DNA of 40,291 nt from Lutibacter sp. (GTDB taxonomy: Bacteria; Bacteroidota; Bacteroidia; Flavobacteriales; Flavobacteriaceae): contig JAUSOJ010000016.1 in NCBI GenBank assembly GCA_030656195.1, positions 1-40,291 of the forward strand, read 5' to 3'. Below are positions 25,170 to 33,646 of this stretch, piece after piece. The first letter of the stretch is position 1, and every line of letters begins with the position of its first letter. The position numbers and the translations under genes were made by a program. The notes below the pieces were generated by a model. It saw only the letters and a list, made by a program, of their open reading frames with translations, ran no database searches and was not told the origin of the DNA.

Positions 25170-26510
25170 TTATATTTTTAGTTTGATTTTTATTGTTTCA
25201 TAATATTCATCAGTAATCTTATAGCGGAACATTAGTAAACCCATAATTACATGAAATACCCCAGGAATAATTGTTAACATAAGTGCAAGACCAAGCAATG
25301 TTTTTTCACTTTGGATACTGTCTGGAATGTATTCAAAAAAGTCCAGCAAATAACCAACTGTTGCCCCAGCTATTCCCATTCCAGCTTTTTGAGCGAAAGA
25401 AATTCCTCCAAAAGATAACCCTGAAACACGTTTTCCAGACTCAGCGTGTCCGTAATCAACTGCTTCTGCAATAGCCGACCAGAATACCGGTGCATGTAAA
25501 TCAACCACAAAGGACAGTATAAAATACAATACGTAAGCCAAAAGCATATCTCCAGGTTTAATGACAAAGAACATCACTAAACTAATTACACCAACTGCAA
25601 GCTGTGTGTATTTAAAGAGTTTCACTTTACAATAGCGTTTAGTGATAAATGTAGAGACTGGCATTGCTAAAATTGCTGCAGTAACGCCTGTTGCCATAAA
25701 AGTAGACTGTACGCTAGCATCACCTCCAAGAAAATACTTGGCATAAAAAATAGCTACAGAACCACGAATTACATAACCTACTGTTCCAGTAAAACAAACA
25801 CCAAATAAAAGGGTCCATTGACCATTTTTAAAAAGCAGTTTGAATTGTTCTAACAACGGTGTTTTATCTACGACATGTTCAACACGTTCTTTTGTTGTAA
25901 AGAAACTAAATAAGAAGAGAAGTGTTCCCATAAGTGCCATTAATCCCATTGCAAGCTGATAACCTTTGGCTAAGTCATTTTTACCTAATGATGCTGCCAT
26001 AACAGGAACTACAATTGAAACAAGAAAGGCTGCTATTTTTGCAAAGAAAAGCCTATAACCGTTTGCAGACAATCGTTCTTTTGGATCACTGGTCAACACT
26101 CCTATCAAGGATATGTAAGGAATTGTCACCGCAGTAAACATTAGCGTTACAAAAATATAAGTAACATAAGCGTAAATTAATTTACCTGAATAATCGAAAC
26201 CCGGAGTTGTAAACGTCAAGAAAACGGAGATCCCAAAAGGAACGGACAAAAACAAAAAATAATGTCTGTAACGTCCCCATTTTGTGGTAAATTTATCGGT
26301 AATAAGGCCCATTAGCGGATCGGTTATTGCATCAATAAACCTGACTAAAAGAAACATTAACGCCATGTCTTTGGGTTTTAAACCATAAACATCGGTATAG
26401 AAAAACGTAATAATTAAAAACATTGAAGAGATAACAACGTTTACTGCTGCATCACCTGACCCATATCCAATTTTTTCAAGTATGCTTAACTTTTGATTTT
26501 TAAATTTCAT
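25170..26510 (-). CDS. GPH-family sugar:cation symporter (MFS)
   Basis: A 446-residue inner-membrane transporter with about 12 hydrophobic helices, of the glycoside-pentoside-hexuronide:cation symporter family. The family motif after helix 2 is clear: RFIDAITDPLMGLITDKF followed by TTKWGRYRHYF. It lies in the PUL between GH127 and a cytoplasmic GH43 that begins one base after its stop codon. It is therefore likely to import arabinose or short arabino-oligosaccharides from the periplasm. Specificity is inferred from context only. Confidence 0.9.
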   Translation of the reverse strand: MKFKNQKLSILEKIGYGSGDAAVNVVISSMFLIITFFYTDVYGLKPKDMALMFLLVRFIDAITDPLMGLITDKFTTKWGRYRHYFLFLSVPFGISVFLTFTTPGFDYSGKLIYAYVTYIFVTLMFTAVTIPYISLIGVLTSDPKERLSANGYRLFFAKIAAFLVSIVVPVMAASLGKNDLAKGYQLAMGLMALMGTLLFLFSFFTTKERVEHVVDKTPLLEQFKLLFKNGQWTLLFGVCFTGTVGYVIRGSVAIFYAKYFLGGDASVQSTFMATGVTAAILAMPVSTFITKRYCKVKLFKYTQLAVGVISLVMFFVIKPGDMLLAYVLYFILSFVVDLHAPVFWSAIAEAVDYGHAESGKRVSGLSFGGISFAQKAGMGIAGATVGYLLDFFEYIPDSIQSEKTLLGLALMLTIIPGVFHVIMGLLMFRYKITDEYYETIKIKLKI

Positions 26511-26578
26511 ATTTTATTTTTCTAAATGTTTTTTATTTTTAACAGTTAAGCGTCAATCACTTCTGTTATTTAGTTGTT

Positions 26579-28555
26579 TTAGTTTTTCGATTTTTCTTGA
26601 ATCCAAACTTTCATTTTTCCAATACCTCTGTTCGACCAAGCATAGTATGGTACGGCTTTCAGCTTTTCATTATTGATGGTGTTAACGCCACCCAAAAGAT
26701 TGGCTTCTTTTTTAACTTCAAAAACATCGGTATCAAAAATCACAATTTTATCATACCCGTTTTTGTTGTCGATCTCTTCCACTGCATAAACTATAGGCCC
26801 ATATTCAAGCGCTACCTTTCCTTTATTTTCCAATACTATTTCATTTGTAAGCACTTCTTTCACTTCCATAGGAAAATCCAATTCAATTTTGTCATTTTTC
26901 TTCCAATTTCTGGTAATGGCAATAAATCCATCATCTCCTATATTTTCAAATGATTCGCCATTGACGGTCACTGAATTTTTTGATGTTGATTTTGTTGCAT
27001 AACTGTATAAATCGCCAGGTAAAACCTGATTTATTGCCCAACCAGGAACGCGCAGTTTTATAGTAAATTCAGCGTTTTTTTGAGGATTGACAGTTATGGA
27101 TACTTTACCGTTCCATGGATAATCGGTTTTTTGTGAAAAATCAATGCTGTTGTTTTCAATTGCTACCAAGGCTTCATTGGATGCATATAAATTTACATAC
27201 ACCGTGTTTTTTGATTTAGAGTACATCAATCCCGGAATTGAAGGGATAAATCGTATTAAATTTGTTGGGCAACAAGAACAATCGAACCAAGATTGGCGCG
27301 TACATTCTCCACGGTTAAATGTATAAACGCCATCCGATTCCAAGGCATTTGGGTAGAAAAATTTCTCGCCGTCTAAAGACAAACCCGAAATCAATCCGTT
27401 GTATAATGTGCGTTCAATCACATCAAAATATTTAGAATTTCCATATAAATTATGCAATCTGTGATTCCAATAAACGCTTCCAATGGCTGCGCAAGTTTCA
27501 TTGTACGCCGTTAAATTCGGCAATTCATAGTTTTCGCCAAAGGCTTCACCATCGTGTCTTGAGCCTATGCCGCCTGTGATGTACATTTTTTTATACACCA
27601 TATTTTCCCATAACTTATTGACTGCTTTTTCATAGGAAGTGTCTTTTTTAATGGCAGCAATATCCGTCATTGCAGCATACATATAAACAGCCCTTACCGC
27701 GTGTCCAACAACCTCATCCTGATCAACCACAGAAATATGGTCTTGTGAATACGGTCCAAATAATTCGTGATTTTCAGGATTTCCCCTATTGTCCAAAAAG
27801 TATTTTGAGAGGGTTAAATAGGCTTCTTTATTGGTGATTTGATACAGTTGAATCAGTCCGGTTTCAATAATTTGATGTCCGGGAACGCCGTGAATTTTCC
27901 CTTCGCCTTCGCCAAAAGTCGCTATCATTAATTCCGCATTTTTTAGAGCGATGTCCAAAAAATTTCTTTTTTCTGTTGCACGATAATGCGCTGCAGCGGC
28001 TTCATACAAATGGCCTGCATTGTATAATTCATGGCTCATAAATAAGGATTCCCAACGTTTTCCTTCAACCACTTTTACCCAAGGCGCAGGCGGTTTTGCC
28101 GGGTTAATGGTACGCCAAGTTGTTAAATAGCCATCTTTCTCCTGGCCAACTTTTACTATGCCAATTAATGAATCCAACAATTTATCGAGGGTTGGATTTG
28201 GCGCGCTAATTAATGAATACGAAGCGCCTTCTATAATTTTATAAATATCCGTGTCATCAAAAGGCATTTGTCCTTTAACAGTTCCTTCTTTTTGTTTTCC
28301 CGCAATTAAAAAGTTGTCCAAACGGCCTTCTTCTTCACACTTTTTGATGGCATATTCAATGGTTTTTTCCTGAACCCTTTTTATGATGGGCAACCAAAAC
28401 TCATCGGTTAACTTTACGTTCTTAATATCAACAGGCGTAATGGTATACCCTATTTGTTGCTTATTGATTGAATCTTGGTGCTTTTCAACGGGATTACATC
28501 CAACAATTATTGTTGATATTGTAAAAAATAGCACCAGCTTTTTTGTAAATCTCAT
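26579..28555 (-). CDS. GH127 beta-L-arabinofuranosidase lipoprotein
   Basis: A 658-residue GH127 (DUF1680-type) enzyme. The start at 28555 (MRFTKKLVLFFTISTIIVGC) gives a lipoprotein signal with Cys20; the longer frame to 28609 adds a non-signal stretch and is rejected. An (alpha/alpha)6 barrel spans about 45-430, with beta-sandwich domains after it. The zinc/catalytic site seen in HypBA1 is present: Glu353 and Cys355 in YNETCAAIG, and Cys426, Cys428 and Cys429 in FDCSCCPTN, the CC pair including the nucleophilic cysteine. It removes terminal beta-L-arabinofuranose, which is not a normal part of linear arabinan. It lies downstream of a 44-codon gene remnant and upstream of the GPH symporter. 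Confidence 0.9.
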   Translation of the reverse strand: MRFTKKLVLFFTISTIIVGCNPVEKHQDSINKQQIGYTITPVDIKNVKLTDEFWLPIIKRVQEKTIEYAIKKCEEEGRLDNFLIAGKQKEGTVKGQMPFDDTDIYKIIEGASYSLISAPNPTLDKLLDSLIGIVKVGQEKDGYLTTWRTINPAKPPAPWVKVVEGKRWESLFMSHELYNAGHLYEAAAAHYRATEKRNFLDIALKNAELMIATFGEGEGKIHGVPGHQIIETGLIQLYQITNKEAYLTLSKYFLDNRGNPENHELFGPYSQDHISVVDQDEVVGHAVRAVYMYAAMTDIAAIKKDTSYEKAVNKLWENMVYKKMYITGGIGSRHDGEAFGENYELPNLTAYNETCAAIGSVYWNHRLHNLYGNSKYFDVIERTLYNGLISGLSLDGEKFFYPNALESDGVYTFNRGECTRQSWFDCSCCPTNLIRFIPSIPGLMYSKSKNTVYVNLYASNEALVAIENNSIDFSQKTDYPWNGKVSITVNPQKNAEFTIKLRVPGWAINQVLPGDLYSYATKSTSKNSVTVNGESFENIGDDGFIAITRNWKKNDKIELDFPMEVKEVLTNEIVLENKGKVALEYGPIVYAVEEIDNKNGYDKIVIFDTDVFEVKKEANLLGGVNTINNEKLKAVPYYAWSNRGIGKMKVWIQEKSKN

Positions 28556-28571
28556 TTTGTAATCTTTGTTT

Positions 28572-28706
28572 TTAAAATATTTTATAAGTGAAAATATTTG
28601 TTGTTGCAACGCCTATTGACAAGGTTTTTTCTTTACCAATAATTTGTTTGGTTAATTTAACTTCCGCCTTTTTTCCAACCTTATTTATTAAATTAAATGA
28701 ATTTCC
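28572..28706 (-). pseudogene. Orphan C-terminal coding remnant (44 codons), family unknown
   Basis: The 177-bp gap between the serine hydrolase and GH127 holds an open frame on the minus strand that has no start codon. It starts directly after an in-frame TGA (28709-28707) and ends with TAA (28574-28572). It reads GNSFNLINKVGKKAEVKL, then a short middle, then SIGVATTNIFTYKIF. Its alternating hydrophobic/lysine pattern and ending look like the last strands of a beta-sandwich at the C-terminus of a secreted glycosidase. It probably marks a gene lost by deletion. I could not assign a family. Confidence 0.4.
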
Positions 28707-28732
28707 TCAAATTATGTATTTTTTAATAACTA

Positions 28733-30073
28733 TTAATTAATTTGAATGTTTATTAAATCATATACTTTCTCTAAATATTCAGTATACAAGGGGTCTCTTT
28801 TAAACATATTGATATAAAAAAGAACAATTAAATCATTTTCAGGGTCAATAATATATTCCGTACCTAACATACCGCCCCATGAAAAAGCTGAATTTGAAAC
28901 AGCTTTGATATGCTTATTTTGCTCATTTGCAAGTTGAAATCCCAATCCGAACTGAAAACCTTTTCCTCCAGAATTTACTTCTGGCAAACGATTTACAGTG
29001 GTCATTTGAATAACTGTTTCAGGTTTAAGGATACGGTTTCCATTAAATTCACCATTATTCAATAACATCTGACAAAACTTGGCATAATCCTCAATGGGAC
29101 CATTTAATCCAATGGCAGCTTCAGCATAGGTTTGTTTACTGCTAACCGCAGCTTCAGCATACATGGTTGAACCTGTATCTAACTTGCCATCAACAGCGCT
29201 ATATGGTTTTACAAATCGTGTTAAATAATCAGTCGTAAAATACCAGTTTGTATCTTTCATGCCCAAAGGTTCAAATATGGTTTCTTTAACATATTCTTGT
29301 AAAGGTTTTCCCGATATCCGCTCAATCATATACCCTAACATATTAGTGCTTACGTGGTAATTCCACTCTGAACCGGGGTCAAAACCGAGCGGGTATTTTA
29401 CCAAGTCTAACATCTCTTCTGATAGATAGTTAGACTCTGAATTCCCTCCAAAACTACGTTGTCCATTAGGTATGTTGTCGGGTAAGACGCCTCCAAATCC
29501 CGCTGGAGCACTATTTTTTTCTCCATTTTTACGGCGAATTTCACCCACCAATCCGGCATTTAATCCAGATGTATGTGACATCAGGTGAGCAAAGGTCATT
29601 GGTGTTTTGACCAGACGGGTTTCATAAGTACCATCCTCATTCACTTTAGTAACCACTTGGTTAGGAATTTCAGGGAAATATTTGGACACAGGGTCATCAA
29701 CCGCTACCAATCCTTTATCAACAAGTGTCATAAATGCAACGGTAGTAATGGCTTTGGTTTGAGAAAATAACACATAATAATCATCGATTGCTGCTGGAAT
29801 ATTATTCTCAACATCTTTTAGCCCAAAAGCTTTGCTATAGATTACATTTCCTCCTTTAGCAACAAAAGCAGTAACACAATTTAATTGCTTATTATCGATA
29901 TACGATTGCAGTAAAGAATCCAAACTTATTATTCCTCCGCTATTTATTCCAAGTTCTTTAAAATCAGCATTTTTATTAAGACTTTGGGGCAGACCTACTT
30001 GTTGATTCGAAGTGGTTTTACAACCATAAGAAATTAACAGAAGTAAAAGCAATACAACATTTAATTTTTTCAT
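28733..30073 (-). CDS. Serine hydrolase lipoprotein (class C beta-lactamase / family VIII esterase fold)
   Basis: A 446-residue beta-lactamase-related protein. The start at 30073 gives the lipoprotein signal MKKLNVVLLLLLLISYGC (Cys18). The SxxK motif is SQTK (Ser104, Lys107). The second motif region is SEWNYHVSTNMLGYMIE (Tyr239), the Y-x-V-S version common in esterase-like members rather than the YxN of lactamases. SHTSGLNAGL is also characteristic. It lies inside the PUL, between the alpha/beta-hydrolase-DUF3237 gene and the GH127 gene, so a carbohydrate-esterase role is more likely than antibiotic resistance. Substrate unknown. Confidence 0.85.
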   Translation of the reverse strand: MKKLNVVLLLLLLISYGCKTTSNQQVGLPQSLNKNADFKELGINSGGIISLDSLLQSYIDNKQLNCVTAFVAKGGNVIYSKAFGLKDVENNIPAAIDDYYVLFSQTKAITTVAFMTLVDKGLVAVDDPVSKYFPEIPNQVVTKVNEDGTYETRLVKTPMTFAHLMSHTSGLNAGLVGEIRRKNGEKNSAPAGFGGVLPDNIPNGQRSFGGNSESNYLSEEMLDLVKYPLGFDPGSEWNYHVSTNMLGYMIERISGKPLQEYVKETIFEPLGMKDTNWYFTTDYLTRFVKPYSAVDGKLDTGSTMYAEAAVSSKQTYAEAAIGLNGPIEDYAKFCQMLLNNGEFNGNRILKPETVIQMTTVNRLPEVNSGGKGFQFGLGFQLANEQNKHIKAVSNSAFSWGGMLGTEYIIDPENDLIVLFYINMFKRDPLYTEYLEKVYDLINIQIN

Positions 30074-30131
30074 TTTATATTTTTTAAAGCTTATCAAAAC
30101 ACATCGTCTGACAAATTGTTAAGTTCAAAAA

Positions 30132-31487
30132 TTAGAGCACTTTCCATATCTGAATCGACACATAATCCATTTTTCCAACTGGCTTACAAATAAAAATAGC
30201 ATTATTTAGCCAATCATATTTGGAGTTTATAGGCGCTTCGAATTTAGGGGCTGTCCGAAAATAAATAGCTGATGAACCCAAGGAACTGCTCACTTCACTA
30301 TCCTTAGGAATATAAAGCAAACCAACATTGCGGACTTGAATCAACACATTGTCATCCGTTTTGATGGTGTATACTGCATCTAATTCAGTCCGTTCTCCAT
30401 TTCTGCTTATATATTGATAGTCTGCACCACCTTTAAGTACACTGCCTTTTAATTTGGGCCCTTCAAATGTTCCGCCAGATATTGGGATGATGACTCTTTC
30501 CCCTTGAACCGTTTCTCCCAATTTAATCGGCTGGTCTATTGTTACTTTCAATTCGCATGTAAACTCTAAATCAGGCGCAATATATTCCTGAGAAATTGAA
30601 CGCTCCCAAAAAATCGAAGAAGAAAAGTTCTTGGTTTTCATGGTCCATCCTGGGTAAGAACCTAATTCAGATTTCAAAAAGACCGTAGAAATTTCATTTT
30701 TATTTTTAAACTGCCAGTCAAGCCAATCAAGCGTGATACGAGCAAATGAACCTCCAAACTCCTGATCAAAAGTTCCTCCATGTCCACCGTCAATCAAATT
30801 TGCAAAAGCAATTGGAACGTCGTTAATTCTTTCAAAATCTAAAAGCGCATTGTTATATGCAATATCTGTTTCACCTCCAACAATATAAATTATACTGCCA
30901 TGCAATGAATTTAAAGATTCTTTGTTGGCTCCTGCCATGGTCATGTCGCCCATACCAGAATTAAACATCATGTTTGTTTTTACACGACTGTCATCAGCAA
31001 TGGCCATCACTTGAGCTCCACCGCAAGACATTCCACAAGAAGCTATTTTATCCAAATCTACCATTTGATAATAATCACTGTTTTTATTATTCGCCTGTTC
31101 CGAAATCCAATCAATTCCCTCCAAAAGCTTTTTATTGGCAGTAGGTTCATGAACTCGTTCTTCTACGGTCATTTGCAATTCACCAATGGCTATAACAATA
31201 TATCCTCTAGAAGCAACTTCAGTTAACAACCTTTCATGATGAATAGAAGAATTCATACATCCACCATTCGCCCATATCAAAATGGGTAATTCACCCTCGG
31301 TTTTGGTTGCTAGTTTGATATCATAGGGGCGATATACAACAAAATTGGGCAGTGTTTTTTCTGATGCTGCAATAGCTTTATAAGGACCACTACCCCCATT
31401 GTCTATTATTTTAATTTTCTCAATTTGTCCAAAACTATATATTGTAAGCAAGAAAAATAACAAAACCAAAACTGTGTCTTTTTTCAT
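30132..31487 (-). CDS. Secreted alpha/beta-hydrolase fused to a C-terminal DUF3237 domain
   Basis: A 451-residue exported protein; the start at 31487 gives a signal peptide (residues 1-20, cut near YSFGQ). The N-terminal alpha/beta-hydrolase (about 45-265) has an oxyanion-side IWANGGCMN, the nucleophile elbow GMSCGG (Ser154), Asp208 in GGETDIAY and His236 in DGGHGGTF: a complete triad. Residues about 305-451 match DUF3237 as I know it (ISGGTFEGPKLKGSVLKGGADYQ in part, YFRTAPKFEAP, YDWLNNAIF). DUF3237 has no known function to my knowledge. In this PUL the hydrolase could remove feruloyl or acetyl esters from pectic arabinan, an inference from position. Neighbours are a GH43 upstream and the serine hydrolase downstream. 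Confidence 0.82.
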   Translation of the reverse strand: MKKDTVLVLLFFLLTIYSFGQIEKIKIIDNGGSGPYKAIAASEKTLPNFVVYRPYDIKLATKTEGELPILIWANGGCMNSSIHHERLLTEVASRGYIVIAIGELQMTVEERVHEPTANKKLLEGIDWISEQANNKNSDYYQMVDLDKIASCGMSCGGAQVMAIADDSRVKTNMMFNSGMGDMTMAGANKESLNSLHGSIIYIVGGETDIAYNNALLDFERINDVPIAFANLIDGGHGGTFDQEFGGSFARITLDWLDWQFKNKNEISTVFLKSELGSYPGWTMKTKNFSSSIFWERSISQEYIAPDLEFTCELKVTIDQPIKLGETVQGERVIIPISGGTFEGPKLKGSVLKGGADYQYISRNGERTELDAVYTIKTDDNVLIQVRNVGLLYIPKDSEVSSSLGSSAIYFRTAPKFEAPINSKYDWLNNAIFICKPVGKMDYVSIQIWKVL

Positions 31488-31551
31488 ATTTTTTCGTCTG
31501 TTTTGCAAATTGCTTTCGCTAAAATTAATATGTGTTTTGATAATTTCATTT

Positions 31552-32556
31552 TTAATCCATTGGTTTTACAGTTGGCCAACCATCTACCCAGGTTATTTCT
31601 TTTACAATTAATTTTGGCAATGCTTTATCATTGGCATCATATCCGTGCATAAAAGTATAGTCTTTACCATCAAAGGTAAACACACTATTATGACCAACGC
31701 CATACCAATTTTTATTGCCTTCAATCACTAAAAATCCACCACCTTTATTAAGTTCTTTTCCGACTTTATCAAGGTATGGCCCTGTCACTGATTTTGAGCG
31801 ACCAACCACTAATTTATAGGTGCTGTCTTCACCACGACAACAATAATCCCATGACAAAAACTGATAGTAATAATCGCCCTTTTTAAAGATAAAAGGCCCT
31901 TCTAAAGCTGCATTTCCTGCATTTGAATCTTCTAAATAATTATCTCTGTCACGTTTCGCAATGGTTGTCCATTCTTCTGGTTTCGCTACCTCTTTCAAAT
32001 TGGCATTTAATTTTACCATTTTTAATCCGCTCCAAAAAGAACCAAATGCTAACCAAGGGGTGTTATTTTCATCGAAAATTAAATTAGGATCAATTGCGTT
32101 CCACATATCTCTATTTGGCACTGACTGAATGACAATTCCTTGATCTTCCCATTTGTAATTTTCATCATTTGGATTTAATGTTTTATTTGTTGTCAAACCA
32201 ATTGCTGACGTATTTTTTCCAAATGCTGAAACAGAATAATATAGGTAATATGTATTGTTGTGAAATGAGATATCAGGGGCCCAAATATGCCCATTAAATT
32301 CTGGAGCCACATCTAAAGCCCATTCTGGAAATTTAGCAAAAACAGGATCTGATTGTTTCCAAGTTTTTAAATCTGTTGAAGTAAAGATTGTAATTCCGGG
32401 CCCTGTACAGAATAAGTAATAAGTATCTCCTTGTTTAGCCACTACGGGATCGTGTGTAATTGGCCTAATTTGAGCACAAGAAATTGTAGTGCTTAAAACT
32501 GAAACTAATATGGCTAAACTACCAATTAGTTGTTGAAATTTTTTATTGCTTTTCAT
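31552..32556 (-). CDS. GH43 endo-alpha-1,5-L-arabinanase (GH43_5-like), exported
   Basis: A 334-residue five-bladed propeller enzyme predicted to cut the alpha-1,5-arabinan backbone. A signal sequence covers about residues 1-27; Cys27 in TTISCAQ is a poor lipobox, so secretion by signal peptidase I or lipidation are both possible. The triad is Asp36 (THDPVV), Asp156 (NAIDPNLI) and Glu219 (ALEGPFIF). FLSWDYCCRGEDSTYKLVVGRS is the signature segment of characterised endo-arabinanases. It begins 7 nt after the stop codon of the preceding GH43 gene, in the same operon. Confidence 0.9.
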   Translation of the reverse strand: MKSNKKFQQLIGSLAILVSVLSTTISCAQIRPITHDPVVAKQGDTYYLFCTGPGITIFTSTDLKTWKQSDPVFAKFPEWALDVAPEFNGHIWAPDISFHNNTYYLYYSVSAFGKNTSAIGLTTNKTLNPNDENYKWEDQGIVIQSVPNRDMWNAIDPNLIFDENNTPWLAFGSFWSGLKMVKLNANLKEVAKPEEWTTIAKRDRDNYLEDSNAGNAALEGPFIFKKGDYYYQFLSWDYCCRGEDSTYKLVVGRSKSVTGPYLDKVGKELNKGGGFLVIEGNKNWYGVGHNSVFTFDGKDYTFMHGYDANDKALPKLIVKEITWVDGWPTVKPMD

Positions 32557-32563
32557 AATATAA

Positions 32564-33556
32564 TTATTGGATTCCTTCTGAAGTCATTACTATTCGTTGC
32601 ATTGTTCCATCGTCATTATAGTTAAGTTCATCTATACAAACTGAACGTCTAAAACTACCGCCATTTGGTTGAATACTTCCATTGTGATATATGAAATAAT
32701 CTTTTCCTTTAAACTCAATAATAGCCTGATGGTTTGTATTGCTATTTCCAGCCACTTCATTTAAAATCCCTTTGAATTCCCATGGTCCATTGATGGATTT
32801 GCTCATTGCATAAGCGGTTTTTTCAGGAAATTGATAAGCAAAGGATAAATAATACCAATCTCCTTTTTTATGAATCCAAGGTGCTTCCGTAAAATTTGGC
32901 AATTCGATGGTCATGATGGGCCCATCCAATTCAATCATATTTTCTTTTAGTTTTGCGTAATAACAAATGGTATTCCCCCAAAACAAATAAGCTTGTCCGT
33001 CATCATCAATATACACAGACGGATCAATATCATCCCAGCTAATGGCCGTTTGTTTGGTCATATCATTGGTGACAATTGCTTTCCCTAAGGCGTCTTTAAA
33101 CGGTCCGATTGGACTGTCGGAAACCGCAACACCTATCGCTTTTCCGTCAATAGTTGCGTGAGAAACAGTTACATACCAATAAAATTTACCGTTGCGTTCA
33201 ATTACTTGGGCAGCCCAAGCGTCATTGCTTGCCCAAGCAAAATCAGAAACTTTTAGCGGAACGGGATGTTCTTCCCAAGTAACCATATCGGCTGAGGAAT
33301 ACACCAGCCATTCATTCATTCTGTAAAAATTAAAATCGTCAGGCGCTTCGTCGTGACCCGCATACAAATAAACTTTATCGTTATAAACAATTGCGGCAGG
33401 ATCAGCGGTAAACTTGTCTTTTATGACAGGGTTGTTAATTTTTACTTCTTTTTGAATATTTTCAGTTTTTTCAACTGTTGAAGCCTCGTCTGTTTTCTTT
33501 GGATTACAGGATGTTATAATGGCAATAAATAACAGGGTTAAAAAAGTGTTTTTCAT
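32564..33556 (-). CDS. GH43 lipoprotein (GH43_29-like), arabinofuranosidase/xylosidase type
   Basis: A 330-residue GH43 enzyme. The start at 33556 (MKNTFLTLLFIAIITSC) gives a lipoprotein signal with Cys17; the frame open to 33643 adds an implausible leader. The triad is Asp52 in FTADPAAIV, Asp178 in WDDIDPSVYI, and Glu224 in FTEAPWIHKKGDWYY. The compact length and FTEAPWIHK motif resemble subfamily 29, a member of which is present in the Bacteroides thetaiotaomicron arabinan locus. It probably removes arabinofuranose branches; the exact linkage cannot be told from sequence. It is co-transcribed with the neighbouring GH43 genes. Confidence 0.85.
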   Translation of the reverse strand: MKNTFLTLLFIAIITSCNPKKTDEASTVEKTENIQKEVKINNPVIKDKFTADPAAIVYNDKVYLYAGHDEAPDDFNFYRMNEWLVYSSADMVTWEEHPVPLKVSDFAWASNDAWAAQVIERNGKFYWYVTVSHATIDGKAIGVAVSDSPIGPFKDALGKAIVTNDMTKQTAISWDDIDPSVYIDDDGQAYLFWGNTICYYAKLKENMIELDGPIMTIELPNFTEAPWIHKKGDWYYLSFAYQFPEKTAYAMSKSINGPWEFKGILNEVAGNSNTNHQAIIEFKGKDYFIYHNGSIQPNGGSFRRSVCIDELNYNDDGTMQRIVMTSEGIQ

Positions 33557-33646
33557 TTTAGTTCTTATTAAAGCGTTATTCAACTTTGTCAATTCATAAA
33601 GTATATGTTTTTTTTTCGAATACCCTATAAACTGAAAAAGCAATTA

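Noticed and set aside
26553-26575. TAACAG / CTGTTA inverted pair upstream of the GPH symporter
   Set aside because: A 6-bp stem with a long loop inside an operon spacer is not convincing as a terminator.
28586-28605. AAGTGAAAATATTT near the GH127 start as a further operator
   Set aside because: Only one half-site matches, and it overlaps the coding remnant.
28733-30073. Antibiotic-resistance beta-lactamase
   Set aside because: It has the SxxK fold, but the YHVS motif, lipoprotein signal and PUL setting favour an esterase or peptidase-like role.
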